Shown here one piece after another: positions 1 to 12,200 of a stretch of DNA of 64,000 bases. Source of the stretch: Crotalaria pallida (lineage: Eukaryota > Streptophyta > Magnoliopsida > Fabales > Fabaceae); NCBI GenBank assembly GCA_037953625.1, contig CM075649.1, positions 63,348,660 through 63,412,659 on the forward strand, written 5' to 3'. Every line of letters starts with the position of its first letter. Position 1 is the stretch's first letter. Both the position numbers and the translations under genes were made by a program. The notes under the pieces were generated by a model. That model made no database searches. It was given only the letters and a program-made list of their open reading frames with translations, and had not been told where the DNA came from.

Positions 1-539
1 TTTGGGTTTTGTCATATATTGTATATATTTGAGAGGTCTTAGAGTGAGGTTTTATTTTATGCAGCTGGTCTGTATATGTTTCATCAAACTTGCTATCTCG
101 ACTTTTTACTACTTGCTACTGACTATACTGATGGGGTTTCTATGTTATGACATATATATATATATATATGATGCCTTATTTACCTCAACAGTGCCCCATA
201 AGTATTATTTTTACTTCCGCGAACTCTGATTTCTATTTTAAAAGGATTCGGCAATAAGTTTATGTTTTATATATTCAAATCCAACTCGAGAGACAAATGA
301 TATGTTTAATAAGAATAACAAACAACGTTTTTATGATTAAGGAAATGTTCTCTCGAGATCCTTTTTGAAATTAAGATATTACTAAGTCGGATTCAATTAA
401 TAGTTCATGTTAAAAAGGGTTTATAATCGAGCAAGTATTAATTTAAAAAGGAAAAATTTTATAGTCCTAATTTTGATAGCAAGTATTTCAATCTTTTGGA
501 AATATTAATTATTTTGAAGATACAAAATAGAGCATCACA
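1..539 (+). repeat. 3' part of the 5' LTR of element A
   Basis: The stretch matches 8179-8716 almost base for base, including a (TA)n run, and ends in the same TCACA just before the primer site. A terminal CA closes the LTR at 539. About 3.1 kb of this LTR lies upstream of the window. Confidence 0.95.
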
Positions 540-546
540 CCTTTGG

Positions 547-563
547 TGGTATCAGAGCATTGG
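547..563 (+). other. Primer binding site, initiator-Met tRNA type (element A)
   Basis: TGGTATCAGAGCATTGG starts seven bases after the 5' LTR end. TGGTATCAGAGC is the usual plant complement of the initiator methionine tRNA 3' end, which primes minus-strand DNA synthesis. Confidence 0.93.
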
Positions 564-704
564 TCCTGTTCCTCATAGCCCCGATGATGCAGCTAAGTAT
601 GGTATTCAATGGTAATTGAATATGTACGTTTTGAGTAAGTTAGTAGCATTTATGTTTCAAAGACCTTTTTTTAGTGACCCAAAGCCCATAGTGTAGGTCT
701 TTTT

Positions 705-3700
705 ATGGCAACCAGAAATAGAAATATTACTAACGAAATGTTAGAACGAATCACGACCGTGCTGGAAGGCATGCAACATCAGCAACGACAACAGCCATCT
801 CAAGGGCGAGCTGGTAATCCACCCGTTAGCAGTATGGTGAATCATGATGCTAAGACTCTGTCGGAGTTCAGGAAGTGTAATCCACCAAGGTTTGAAGGAG
901 GATACAAACCTGATGAGGCGAACAAGTGGTTGTATGAGATCAACAAGATTTTCCGAACTTTAGAGTGTTCTGATGAACAGAAAGTAACCTATGCAGTTTA
1001 CATGTTTCACGGGGAAGCTGAAAACTGGTGGGATCACACTGTCCAATTGCTGAATTTTGAAAGAAGAGCAATCAACTAGGGAGTATTTATGGAGAAATTT
1101 CTTGATAAGTACATTCCAGAAGATTTAAGGAGGAAGAAGGAAGTAGAATTCATGCAATTGAAGCAGGGGGATATGAGTGTAGGAGAGTATGCTGCCAGAT
1201 TCGAGGAGCTGATGAAATATTCTCCCTACTACTTAAATAACCCTGATGAGAGGAGTAAGTGTGTAAAGTTTGAAGGTGGGCTGAGACCGGAGTTGAAGTC
1301 TATCTTCAGTTATCAGAAGATTCAGAGTTTTCCTGCACTTGTGGATATGTGCAGAATGTATGAAGATGACAAGAAAGCGGAGTTAATTGAAAGTCAAGTG
1401 AAAGGAGTTGGACAGAGTTATGGACCACAGAGAAAGAAGAAGTTTGATTATCGGAATAATGGTCCATATTCTCAGAAGAATAAGGGTAAGGGTAAGGCTG
1501 TGACAGATAACAAAAACAAATCTCGCGATAATGCTCCATATTGCGAGAAGTGTAGACGTTATCATCATGGTCAGTTCTGCTGGTCCACAGGAGGATGTTT
1601 CAAGTGTGGAAAGCAAGGTCACTTCGCTCGTGAGTGAAAAGAATTTGCAAAGGGTGATGCAAAGGGATCTGCTGGCAAGCCTGTGGTACAAGGAAGAGTG
1701 TTTACCCTGAGTGGTAATGAAGCAACCCAAACCCCGAATCTCGTGCAAGGTAACTTTCTGCTTAATAACCCACCTTGCCAAATCATGTTTGATTCTGGAG
1801 CTACACATTCTTTTGTTTCTCCTGAATGTGTGAATAGGTTGAATCTTGTTGTTTCCGATTCACCTTGCTATCTTAGTATAGATACCCCTACTGGAATACC
1901 GATTTTCACCGCTAAAGTCTGTCTAGGGTGTAATGTAGAAATTTTGGGTCGTTTTTCCAAGGTAGATTTGGTTTGTCTCCCTAAGTTACAATTGGATGTG
2001 ATCTTGGGTATGGATTGGTTGATGAAGAACCAAGTGATCATCAATTGCGAGGAAAAGACAATTCAATATAGGACCCTTGAACCTAAGGGTTATATGTGTT
2101 TGTTCTCTGCTACTGGAGAAGAAGAGTTGATGCCGATAGAGGAGATTCCGGTTGTGAGGGAATTTCCGGAAGTATTTCCTGAGGAGATACCAGGATTACC
2201 TCCGAAGCGAGAGATAGATTTTGGGATTGATTTAGTCCCTGGAGCTGGTCCCATCTCTATTTCTCCTTATAGGATGGCACCACCGGAAATGGCAGAAATG
2301 AAGAAGCAGATAGAAGAATTGCTGCAGAAGCAGATGATCAGGCCAAGCGTTTCGCCTTGGGGAGCTCCATTACTGTTTGTAAAGAAGAAGGATGGGAGTA
2401 TGAGAATGTGTGTAGATTACAGACAGTTGAATAAGGTCACTATTACGAATAAGTATCCTTTGCCAAGGATTGATGACCTTATGGACCAAGTTAGGGGAGC
2501 TGCAGTATTCTCCAAGATTGATCTGAGATCGGGTTATCATCAAATCAGGATAAAGGAGGAGGATATACCCAAGACTGCATTTCGATCTCGATACAGTCAT
2601 TATGAGTATGTTGTGATGCCGTTCGGATTGACTAATGCACCTGCTATTTTCATGGATTATATGAACCGGATTTTTAGACCATATTTGGATTTATTTGTGG
2701 TGGTGTTTATTGACGACATTCTGGTCTATTCTAAGAATCCGGAAGAGCATGAAGAGCATCTCAGGATTGTGTTAAAAGCCCTGAAGGAGAAGCAATTATA
2801 TGCCAAACTTACGAAATGTGAGTTTTGGTTGAATGAAGTGAAGTTCTTAGGGCATGTAATCTCTATAGAAGGAATTGCGGTGGATCCAGCAAAAGTAAGT
2901 TCGATGTTAAGTTGGGAACAACCTAAGACTGCGACGGAGGTGAGAAGTTTCTTAGGGCTGGCTGGATACTATCGTCGATTCATAGAAGGATTTTCCAAGA
3001 TTGCATTTCCTTTGACTAAGTTGACTCGGAAGGATCAACCGTTCGTGTGGGACGATCGGTGTGAAGTTAGTTTCCGTGAGTTGAAGGAAAGGTTAACATC
3101 GTCTCCTGTGTTAATCTTACCTGATCCTCATAAGAGTTTTGAAGTATACTGTGATGCATCTAAGCAAGGATTGGGTTGTGTATTGATGCAAGAAGGAAGG
3201 GTAGTGGCTTATGCATCGCGACAATTGAAGAATCATGAGGTGAATTACCCGACACACGATTTGGAATTGGCTGCGATCGTGTTTGCCTTAAAGATATGGA
3301 GACATCATCTCTACGGCACTACATTCCAAGTATTTAGTGACCATAAGAGTTTGAAATATCTGTTCGACCTGAAAAAGTTGAACATGAGGCAAAGAAGATG
3401 GATGGAGTTCTTGAAAGATTATGACTTTAAACTCCACTATCATCCGGGTAAAGCAAATGTGGTTGCAGACGCTTTGAGTCGGAAAGCAATCCACATAAGT
3501 GCGATGATGGTTAAGGAAGCAGCTTTGATTGAGGAATTCAGAGACTTGAGCCTGTTGACACAAGTGGAACCAACAAGTATCAAGTTAGGGATGCTGCAGA
3601 TCACAAGTGAGTTCTTGGAAAGAATTCGGGAGTTGCAACGAGCGGATGAAGAATTAATGGAAAAGATGAGATTGGGTTCAGAAGGAAAGGAACCTGATTT

Positions 3701-5045
3701 CAAGATTGGGCCAGATGGAATCCTTCGTTTTAGAACAAGGATTTGTATACCAAGAGATCAGGAGATTAGAAGACTGATTCTTGACGAAGCCCATAAAAGT
3801 CGGATGAGTATGCATCCCAGATCAACCAAAATGTATCAGGATTTGAAGAAGATGTTTTGGTGGTCTGGATTGATAAAGGATGTTTCTGAATATGTGGCGG
3901 CGTGTTTAATTTGTCAAAAAGCTAAGGTAGAACATCAGAAACCCGGAGGACAGTTGCAACCTTTGAGTATTCCCCAATGGAAGTGGGATAGCATCTCAAT
4001 GGATTTTGTGTCTGGTTTGCCAAGGACAGCAGCAAATCATGACGCAATCTGGGTGGTTGTGGATAGGTTGACCAAGTCGGCGCATTTTATTCCGATAAAT
4101 ATGCGCTATCCTTTGAACAAACTTACCCAGATCTATATCAAGGAGGTAGTTCGTCTTCACGGAGTGCCTTCAAGTATTGTGTCTGATCGAGATCCCAGAT
4201 TTTCGTTGCAATTCTGAAAAAGTTTGCATGATGCTATGGGAACGAGATTGAAATTGAGTTCTGCGTATCATCCACAGACTGATGGCCAGACGGAGAGAAC
4301 GATTCAGTCTTTGGAAGATGTGTTGCGGGCTTGTGCACTTGAAGAACAAGGAAGTTGGGATCAAGTGTTACCTCTTGCAGAATTCACGTACAACAACAGC
4401 TATCATGCGAGCATCGGGATGGCACCGTTTGAAGTGTTGTATGGAAGGAAGTGTCAAACCCCGCTATGTTGGTTCCAAGTGAGGGAGAATTTAATGGTTG
4501 GACCAGAAATGATTCAGCAGACATTTGAGAAGATTAAGATGGTTCAAGCAAAGATGAAAGCGGCTCAGAGTCGGCAGAAGAGTTATGCGGATAAGAGGAG
4601 AAAACCATTAGAATTTTCAGAAGGTGACCATGTATTCCTTCAGATAGTTCCGATGAAAGGAATTAGTAGAGCCTTGAGAACCCGAAAGTTTTCGCCTAAG
4701 TGTATAGGTCCATACCAAATCCTTAAGAGAGTTGGTCCTGTTGCTTATCAATTAGCTTTACCACCCTCTTTATCCAATTTGCACAACGCCTTTCACGTTT
4801 CGCAATTGAAGAAGTATGTGCATGACCCATCAGTTATTCTAAAACTCCAACCTGATGATTTGACTTTGAAGGAAAACCTTACCTTTGAGACCAGACCAGT
4901 TCAGATAGAAGATCGAGAAGTTAAGCGGCTCGGGGGAAAGGAGATACCTTTAGTTAAGGTTGTATGGGAAAACGCAGACGTATCTGAAACTACATGGGAA
5001 TTAGAGGAAAAGATGCGTCAAGAGTATCCGGAGTTGTTTTTGTAA
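705..5045 (+). pseudogene. gag-pol polyprotein of element A, three in-frame stops
   Basis: One frame of about 1,446 codons encodes capsid and enzymes in the order gag, protease, reverse transcriptase, RNase H, integrase, chromodomain. Visible marks are a zinc knuckle near 1590-1635 (CFKCGKQGHFARE), protease DSGA near residue 363, RT FIDDIL near residue 670, RNase H YCDASK near 815, an HHCC integrase finger near 3790-3930, and integrase D, D, E near residues 1100, 1160 and 1197. The C-terminus (about 4900-5045) is chromodomain-like, as in elements that target heterochromatin. Stops interrupt it at 1077-1079 (TAG), 1635-1637 (TGA, at the last knuckle cysteine) and 4215-4217 (TGA, in the integrase core). 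No frameshift was found, so this copy is probably inactive on its own though recently functional. Confidence 0.95.
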
Positions 5046-5075
5046 GCTAGAATTTCGGGGACGAAATTCCTTTTT

Positions 5076-5089
5076 AAGTGGGGGAGTAG
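5076..5089 (+). other. Polypurine tract of element A
   Basis: AAGTGGGGGAGTAG directly precedes the TG that opens the 3' LTR. It follows the GGGGACGAAATTC block commonly seen upstream of the tract in this lineage. It primes plus-strand synthesis. Confidence 0.9.
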
Positions 5090-5354
5090 TGTAACACCCC
5101 TAATTTTCGTCTCCCGGATAATAGGAAATTAATAATAAAAGTTTTATTATTAATTTATATGGTTTTCCAATTTTATGTTTTGTATTTAATTAGCCGGAAA
5201 TATAAAAATAAATTGAAATATTTTTATATGGCAAATAAATGCAAAATATAAGAATATTGCATTTTAGTCCCTGAATTAGGACCTAAATGTAATATTGAAA
5301 AGGTTCTTGGAGGGAAAGATTTAAAAATAGTAATTTTTAAATTTTGAACTAATC

Positions 5355-5385
5355 TAACCGGTTAGTAATGCCCTGTAACCGGTTA
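5355..5385 (+). promoter_or_regulatory. Paired palindromes TAACCGGTTA, 21 bp apart (pair 1)
   Basis: Two perfect copies of the 10-bp palindrome start at 5355 and 5376, about 130-160 bp upstream of the TATA box. The half-site AACCG resembles MYB-type AACNG cores; that reading is inference. Confidence 0.6.
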
Positions 5386-5514
5386 GACGATGAACCCAAA
5401 AACTGGGTTAGTGGAATTTGATGAGTAATCACTTGATTAATTCGTTTAATCGCCACGAAATCAGTTCAGTGATAATGGGAAACACGCGTCAGTGTGCATG
5501 CAAGGTTAATTTCT

Positions 5515-5523
5515 CTATAAAAA
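5515..5523 (+). promoter_or_regulatory. TATA box of LTR A
   Basis: CTATAAAAA lies about 425 bp into the LTR, before a stretch that looks like a plant 5' UTR and ends in a GTAAGTG donor at 5798. Transcription would start about 30 bp downstream. Confidence 0.65.
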
Positions 5524-6440
5524 CCCATAATTGATCAAATTGGGTTGTTGATGCTCTGGTTTGAGGTGAATCTCTGTTTAGGGTTTCAAAATCGTCCCTT
5601 CCAATTCTCTCTTGTTGTTGAGAGTTAGCTTTCGAGTGATACACAGTTGTAAAGCTTACATCAAGAGCTTTACAAAGATATAAACATTGTGAGTTGAGGG
5701 TTAGGGAGCTAGGAGAACGAAGTCTTTGAAGTGCAGGAGTTTAAAACTGTTTCTGCAACCAACTGATTCTTGGAGCTTAGTTGGAACTTCAATTTGGGTA
5801 AGTGTATGAACTCCTTTGACCTCAAATCACTTCGAATCTCTAGTGCATGTTACCTAAATCCAATCCTAATCATTTTCCCTAATTTGTTTGGCTAAAATCT
5901 ATGTTGAAATCTTTGGTGTTTGGACCCTGTTGCTGAAATCGTGGGTAAAAGAGCAGACTAGGGATTTTGGTGGAATCTGTGAGTTCTCTTCAAAGTCAGT
6001 GTCATTACTCATCAAACACTATCCTAAGGTATGGGAGAAGTCTACCTTATACTAGATTAAGACTAAAAATCAAGTGATTTAGGATTTGAGTTAGCAAAAC
6101 TCAAAAGGGCATTATGTGTTTAAAGCACAAAGGCTTGGAGGCCAAAATTATGGCTCAATTCTGTGTGAGCAAATTTCAATTGATGCATGCAAGTGATTTA
6201 AGGTTTAAAATCTGAAATTAATTGTTGATTATGAGTTTTGAGGTATTGATTGGTGTTTGTATTGATTTCTATGCAAATTGATACCATAATCTTGATGCAT
6301 GCAAATTGAATGTATTTCTGGGTATGAACATATTGCTTTTAAGGCATATGAACTCTGAGAATGTTGAAATTGGGTTAGATTTGAGAAAGGAAAAGAATGA
6401 TTTGTCAAAACTCTTGTTCTAGTGGACTGACTGCATAATC

Positions 6441-6471
6441 TAACCGGTTACTCGATAATTGTAACCGGTTA
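6441..6471 (+). promoter_or_regulatory. Paired palindromes TAACCGGTTA, 21 bp apart (pair 2)
   Basis: Perfect copies start at 6441 and 6462, again 21 bp start to start, with a spacer unrelated to pair 1. They lie in the putative LTR intron. Confidence 0.55.
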
Positions 6472-6819
6472 GACACTGTAAAATTTCAAAGAAAATCAGT
6501 TTATTAAATCAGTCCTGAAGTTTTAGTGGTTTTTGCTCAAATCTATACTTTAATTTCATCAGAAATAATCTGAATATGAGTTGTTATAATGTCATGGTTC
6601 AAATTTGAAGGATAAGAATTAAATGCCTTAAGTTAATGAGATGAACTCAAGAGGAAAATATGTTCATTTGGAAAGAGAAAGTGATTTAGACTTTTGAATG
6701 ATGAAAACAGTGGTTTTTGAGGCATAAAACAATGTTAAACTTGTTTACAGATTGGGTAGAGAATTCAAGAAAAAGGGTTTTTCTGAATTACAATGGTAAA
6801 CAGTTCAGGTCCGTAATTC

Positions 6820-6850
6820 TAACCAGTTAGCCTGAAACTATAACCGGTTA
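6820..6850 (+). promoter_or_regulatory. Paired palindromes TAACCGGTTA, 21 bp apart (pair 3)
   Basis: Copies start at 6820 (TAACCAGTTA, one mismatch) and 6841 (perfect), 21 bp apart, with a third unrelated spacer. Confidence 0.5.
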
Positions 6851-7103
6851 GTACCTGAATCTGAAAAATAAAAAGTTAAGTTTTTGAATACCATTGGTTA
6901 TGTTTTTCCCAATCTAAGCTTAAGGGCATATTTTTGAGATAATTCAAAGGAGAATTTTTGTGGCAAAGATTATGCCTCAAATAAATCATTCAAAAGGAGA
7001 AATTGGAATATTTCTAAATCACATTAATTAATGTAAAGATAAAACCAACCCTGATATTTGTGCATCCATATAGAATGGAAGCTTGGTTGGTAGGAACGTT
7101 TAT

Positions 7104-7374
7104 CATATTCTGGGAATATGAGGAGGGTACTCCGGGAGTACCAAATTATAACCTATTTGATGACACGTTATAGATATGTGGCCAGTGTCCGGGACCTGGT
7201 TTTTATGCGTTCTGGGAACGTATGCGTTCTGGGAACGTATGCGTTCTGGGAAAGTATGCGTTCTGGGAACGTATGCGTTCTGGGAACGTGGTGCACACTC
7301 CAGGAGTGATGCTTATTATCCAAGTATGGTTCGGCATTACGTTCTGGGAACGAATGTCGGTGTTCCGGGAACAC
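7104..7374 (+). repeat. Cluster of short inverted repeats and a 17-bp tandem repeat in LTR A
   Basis: At least nine palindromes share a TCYGGGA-like centre but have different arms: CATATTC/GAATATG (7104), GGTACTC/GAGTACC (7126), CGTTC/GAACG in five 17-bp tandem units (about 7207-7290) and again at 7340, CACTC/GAGTG (7296) and GTGTTC/GAACAC (7360). The cluster ends about 220 bp before the acceptor at 7595. Confidence 0.85.
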
Positions 7375-7598
7375 AAGGGTGTATTGGATGGATGTCCAAG
7401 ATGGACTTTTAGAGGCCTCAGTTGTGGAAAGAAAATCATACATCATGCCACTTGCATTATAAGAGATATAATGTTGAAAAATTGGTATGCTCATATGTAA
7501 TTGCATTATGATCTGTCCATGATATACTTGTGTTTGTAATTTTAGTCTTTATCAATTATGTATATGTGTATACTTACTCCATGTGCCCTGTTTAGGTG

Positions 7599-8072
7599 AT
7601 GGCCAGATACCTAGCTTGCATCGAGATACGCCCTATCCCTAGTGGCATATGGACGTATGAGGAGCACCGTGCCACTTTTGAGGGGGATGTTGAGATCACT
7701 CTCTACCACCCTAACCCTCTGGTGCGAGTGAGACCTCGTCGATTTAGGATCCCATTAGTGTATACTATGCATGTTTCACCCTTTTGTACATATAGAGGAC
7801 CACCCCCGGCTTGACCTATGTGTCGTTTTCATAGTTTTCGTTTCAGAGCTGCCACTCGTTCTCATCCTTCCTCCCATAGAGTTGTTACTGAGGAGACTCC
7901 TTCTCCTGGTCCGACTGACTATGATAGGACTGCTCCTGCAGATCCTAGACCCAGTGGTGGGGTCTCCCCATAGTCGGGCGAGGTCGAGGAGGACCCTATG
8001 GAGGATGAGAGCGAGGAGGAGGTGCATGTTGAGCCGACTTTTTCTGCTAGATGTGGACCCGCTGGTTCATAG
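7599..8072 (+). pseudogene. Short ORF inside LTR A (about 157 codons), two in-frame stops
   Basis: I do not recognise this family. The frame begins ATG four bases after a splice-acceptor-like TTTAG and runs to a TAG at 8070. Stops fall inside at 7812 (TGA) and 7971 (TAG). The N-terminal part has a W...E-V-E-I-T-L...H-P-N-P pattern and an Arg-rich strand; the C-terminal part is acidic (VEEDPMEDESEEEV near 7980-8020). An intact ORF with the same layout, including a similar EV-I--P-N stretch and an acidic tail, lies at the same LTR position in a distant element (57285-57710). That suggests a real, element-encoded protein. Expression is unproven. Confidence 0.5.
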
Positions 8073-9163
8073 GAGCTTACATAGCGTAGATGTTTTGGAT
8101 CCTAGATCCTAGGGATAGAGCTGTGGAGGATCTGAGGAGCTGCTGAGGACACTAATGACTTGCTCTGGGACTTCTACTTTTGGGTTTTGTCATATATTGT
8201 ATATATTTGAGAGGTCTTAGAGTGAGGTTTTATTTTATGCAGCTGGTCTGTATATGTTTCATCAAACTTGCTATCTCGACTTTTTACTACTTGCTACTGA
8301 CTATACTGATGGGGTTTCTATGTTATGACATATATATATATATATATATGCCTTATTTACCTCAGCAGTGCCCCATAAGTATTATTTTTACTTCCGCGAA
8401 CTCTGATTTCTATTTTAAAAGGATTCGACAATAAGTTTATGTTTTATATATTCAAATCCAACTTCAGAGACAAATGATATGTTTAATAAGAATAACAAAC
8501 AACGTTTTTATGATTAAGGAAATGTTCTCTCGAGAGCCTTTTTGAAATTAAGATATTACTAAGCCGGATTCAATTAATAGTTCATGTTATAAAGGGTTTA
8601 TAATCGAGCAAGTATTAATTTAAAAGGGAAAAATTTTCTAGTCCTAATTTTGATAGCAAGTATTTCAATCTTTTGGAAATATTAATTATTTTCAAGATAC
8701 AAAATAGAGCGTCACAAATAGGGCATAATCTAAAATAAACTGAATTACATCAATAGTTCATCACTTAGGTAATCCTTGACTCTGGCTACTGACACCAAAC
8801 TTAAACTTAAAGGTAACAAGAGGCCACCTAGATTCATAGTACTGCTCTTAAATCTTCCTGTTGAAGACGACTGGTCGAAGCTTCCCTTTCATCTTACGCT
8901 CTTCCTTCACTCACGAAGATGATGCCATTCATGCTGCTGCTTTCCCATGGTTAATTGACTTCAACTCTACCCCATCTAGAGAGGTGGTCTCCATACGATG
9001 CTCCATTTGCCCATTGAGATACCAGCAACACCGATATGCCAACGAACAAGAGAGAGTAAGCATTCCGAACGACGCATCGTCGACGGTGTGGGTTTACAAT
9101 AGGCAAGATATCAAGACAATACATACATAACAAGCAATCATAAAGACATCACAACATCCAAGT

Positions 9164-9232
9164 GTATCATCCTCATCATCATCATTTATTATCATCATCA
9201 TTAGCATCATCATTATCATTTATTATCTTGCC
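9164..9232. repeat. (ATC)n-type microsatellite
   Basis: Imperfect CATCAT/TATCAT repeats. Similar runs appear near 24005-24055 in LTR-1 of the same family. Confidence 0.8.
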
Positions 9233-12200
9233 AATCTTATTCTCGCTTTCCAACATAATCATTCTTTCTTTCTCAACTCTTTTCTCATTCTCAACTTGCA
9301 AATCTTTCACTTTCATTCACTTCCCTCTTCATAGGGTCTCATTCATCTTTCCTCACTTTTCATTCTCAATTCGATTCTCGTTATCAACATTCCCAAAAGA
9401 TTTTGCTCTTATAATTATAAGTCTTTTCTTTACTCTTAAACTTTTCTTATCAAGTCTTATCGGATCACAACCATCTATGATTGGGGAAATTAGAATATCA
9501 TCGAGGTACTCGTTTCTTTTGCAGTTAGCACACACGTCTACATCTCCTCGGTCATCCACCCAACCTAGTCGGAAGCAAACAGGAGTACAGGACCTTTACC
9601 ACGCGGGCACGACAGCTGTCTCAACAAATCAAATGGCTCCAAGCCAGGAGAACTGTAGAAAATTGGGTACAGTCTCAAATCAAATCAATTCATATAATAT
9701 CAAGGAACACTGTAGAAAAATCGGGTACAGTGGCAAAATCAAAGAGCCACGTTCCAGTCCCTCTCACTGTTCCTGAATTGCCATAGGGATGACAGTACTA
9801 TTCTAGTTCCGGGTGCAGAACTTGCCACGGCATAGGACTCAGTCCCCACCACGTCTGGTTACCACATGTGGAATTCATTCCGCCCAGAATAGTACTCAAG
9901 GCATCATGACGTTTTACCGCCCTAGCCTACCCTATTGCATTCACAACCCGAATATCCCTGATAATCGGGGTATCTTCTTATCCACTACTTTGCACTCATT
10001 TCTCACCGCATTCGCATTTGTCAATGTCTTTTAAAGTCTTTTAAAGGTTTAGTTATTACCCTATGGTCGGCTCATCCTTAGTGCATCCCTTCAACGAGTC
10101 CCGACCACTATCTTTCAACATTACTTTTCTCAACAGAGCACAGAGCTGGGATCGCATCAACATACTTGCATCTCATTCATAACCTTTCTCAACACCTCGT
10201 GTCATAAACTTTCTCAAAACCTCATTTTATAAACTTCCTCAAAATCTCGTTCCATAAACTTTTTCAAAATCTCATTTCATAACTTTCTCAAAATAACAAC
10301 ATATCTCAACATCTCATTTCACAGTCATCTCATTTCGCAATCACCTCAACACCTCATTTCACGATCATCTCAACATCTCATTTCATACTCATCTCATTTC
10401 ACAATCATCTCAACATCTCATTTCAATCAACAACAACAACACTGCTTTCCTCAGCTCTGGCTCGACGTCATTACGATACTTTCATTCACATCATGTCTTA
10501 TCTCTTATCACATTCTCTTAACTCTCAGGACATCTTAAATCTTTCTCAAGCTCAACTCATATCTCTTTTCATTATTTCTTTTCTTAATGTCTTATCAATG
10601 CTGCCTTATTCAATAAGGACTTAGGCCACACAGGGTATTATATATTCTCTTTGCGTCTTTTACTTTCACAATCTTATCCACATTATCTCATTCGTCTTTC
10701 TTTTCAGTCATATTTCATTACTTTCACATCTCATTCACATTATCTCATTTTCAGGATGTAACAGACGTCCATCAACATGCTACTCTTATTAATCAACAAT
10801 TTAAATATCATCATGCATAAGTAAACATTTAAGCAGATAAACATAAGCATGCTATTTCACATCATCAACATATAGATTCATCACATAACGACACGTGGTC
10901 TTTGTCTCCTTCGTATAAGTGGCCATACAACACAAACAATTGCCACTATACTACTGAATCAGAACCACCAAGTTCCGATCTTTGAGATGATCCGGAACGT
11001 CTTAATAAATCACCTAGATACCACGGTGTCTTAGGAAAGCTTCTCTCTCACCTCAGGTCCAGCAATTAAATGTACACGATCTTCGCGGATCCTTATCGCT
11101 GTCAGCTGCCCCAATCCCTCGTATTTAAAATTCCTCGTATTAACAGAACACGTTTTTGTTATTAACTTATATAAGAAAATCGTCTCTCAACTCAAACACA
11201 TTTCATTTCTCGTCGGAAGACTTAAAACATAATCGTTTTCTCAAAACAACTCTAACATTTTCTAGTACTTTAAGTACTTCAAAACCATTTGAAAATATTT
11301 AATAATGTAATTTAAACCAATTGATTTGGTTGCTGGTCCGTCTTGGACAACACCTTAATCACCTCCAAAAACACCGAAAAATTCACCGTTTTAATCCGGC
11401 TTTTTCCCAAATCAAATACCACTTGAAAACCATACGTTAAATCATATGAATACACTTTTTAAAGTTAAGGAACAACTTTAAACAACTCTGAACAGCAAAG
11501 AATTGCTTCATAAAATCACTTTAATAAAAATCCGAAAACATCGTAAAAGCACTTTTTGCTTCAAATAATTCTTTAGCTCAAAATTATCACTTTAAAATTC
11601 AAGCTTTTGTCATAAAACAAATCTTGGAAAGCCACCAAGTGTAATCCAACAATCCCAATTAAATCAAATCGAACTATCTTAAAATCAATTAATTTCAAAA
11701 CCAATTACGTACTCAAATATTTTCCAAACATCAACTTAACACACAAACAACAAACAACACTTTATTAATTAATTAGAAGCATATAACCAATTTGATCAAC
11801 ATCAAAGCAATTATACAACTCACAATCTTTTCCAAATAATTCATTTTCATAAAACAAAACACTTAGACATACATATACTCACAACCGAATTGAACCAAAG
11901 ATGTAAACCAAGCACATTTGTTTTTCTTACTTTAAACAACTTAATTCCTTTCAAAAATCACTATATAAATTTATTTTTATGCAACTAAATTTCCTAGACT
12001 TATTTACACTTCATGGCCGAATGGAATCAAAGAAAACAAGTCAAAAATTACAAATCTAAAACACATAAACCAACTTAATGCGTTTCAAGCACTTAAACTC
12101 CACTTTCTTTTTCATGAAACAAAATTATTTACTCTTCCTTTTGCTCTTGACCGAATGCACACACATATATACATTTAAGCACAAACTTTTTCTAAACCAA

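Larger units (their letters stand above)
5090..8716 (+). repeat. 3' LTR of element A (3,627 bp)
   Basis: It opens TGTAACACCCC and closes GCGTCACA, TG...CA as expected. Inside I see a TATA box (5515), a probable 5' exon, a GT donor (GGTAAGTG, 5798), a long T-rich stretch, an acceptor TTTAG (7591-7595), a short broken ORF (7599-8072) and a (TA)n run near 8330. Three spaced pairs of TAACCGGTTA and a cluster of inverted repeats (7104-7374) are also present. The 5' counterpart is mostly outside the window. Confidence 0.95.
1..8721 (+). mobile_element. Ty3/gypsy chromovirus, Tekay/Del-like (element A), 5' end cut by window
   Basis: This is a full-type LTR retrotransposon that copies itself through RNA. 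In order I see the tail of the 5' LTR (1-539), a tRNA-iMet-type primer site, one gag-pol reading frame (705-5045), a polypurine tract and a complete 3' LTR (5090-8716). The two LTR tails differ at about a dozen places in 540 bp by eye, roughly 98% identity, so the insertion is fairly young. Bases 8717-8721 (AATAG) should be the right copy of the target duplication; the left copy lies outside the window. The integrase-end chromodomain, iMet primer site and very long LTR point to the Tekay lineage. It sits in the R/U5 part of an older B-type LTR. Confidence 0.93.

Noticed and set aside
2..229. 75-codon ORF in the U5 part of LTR A, also at 8180-8434
   Set aside because: Runs through a (TA)n tract, differs at its end between the two LTRs and has no protein-like features.
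8951..9133. LTR-embedded acidic ORF in fragment G
   Set aside because: The region aligns in position with the ORF end of LTR-4, but the frame has early stops and no matching pattern.
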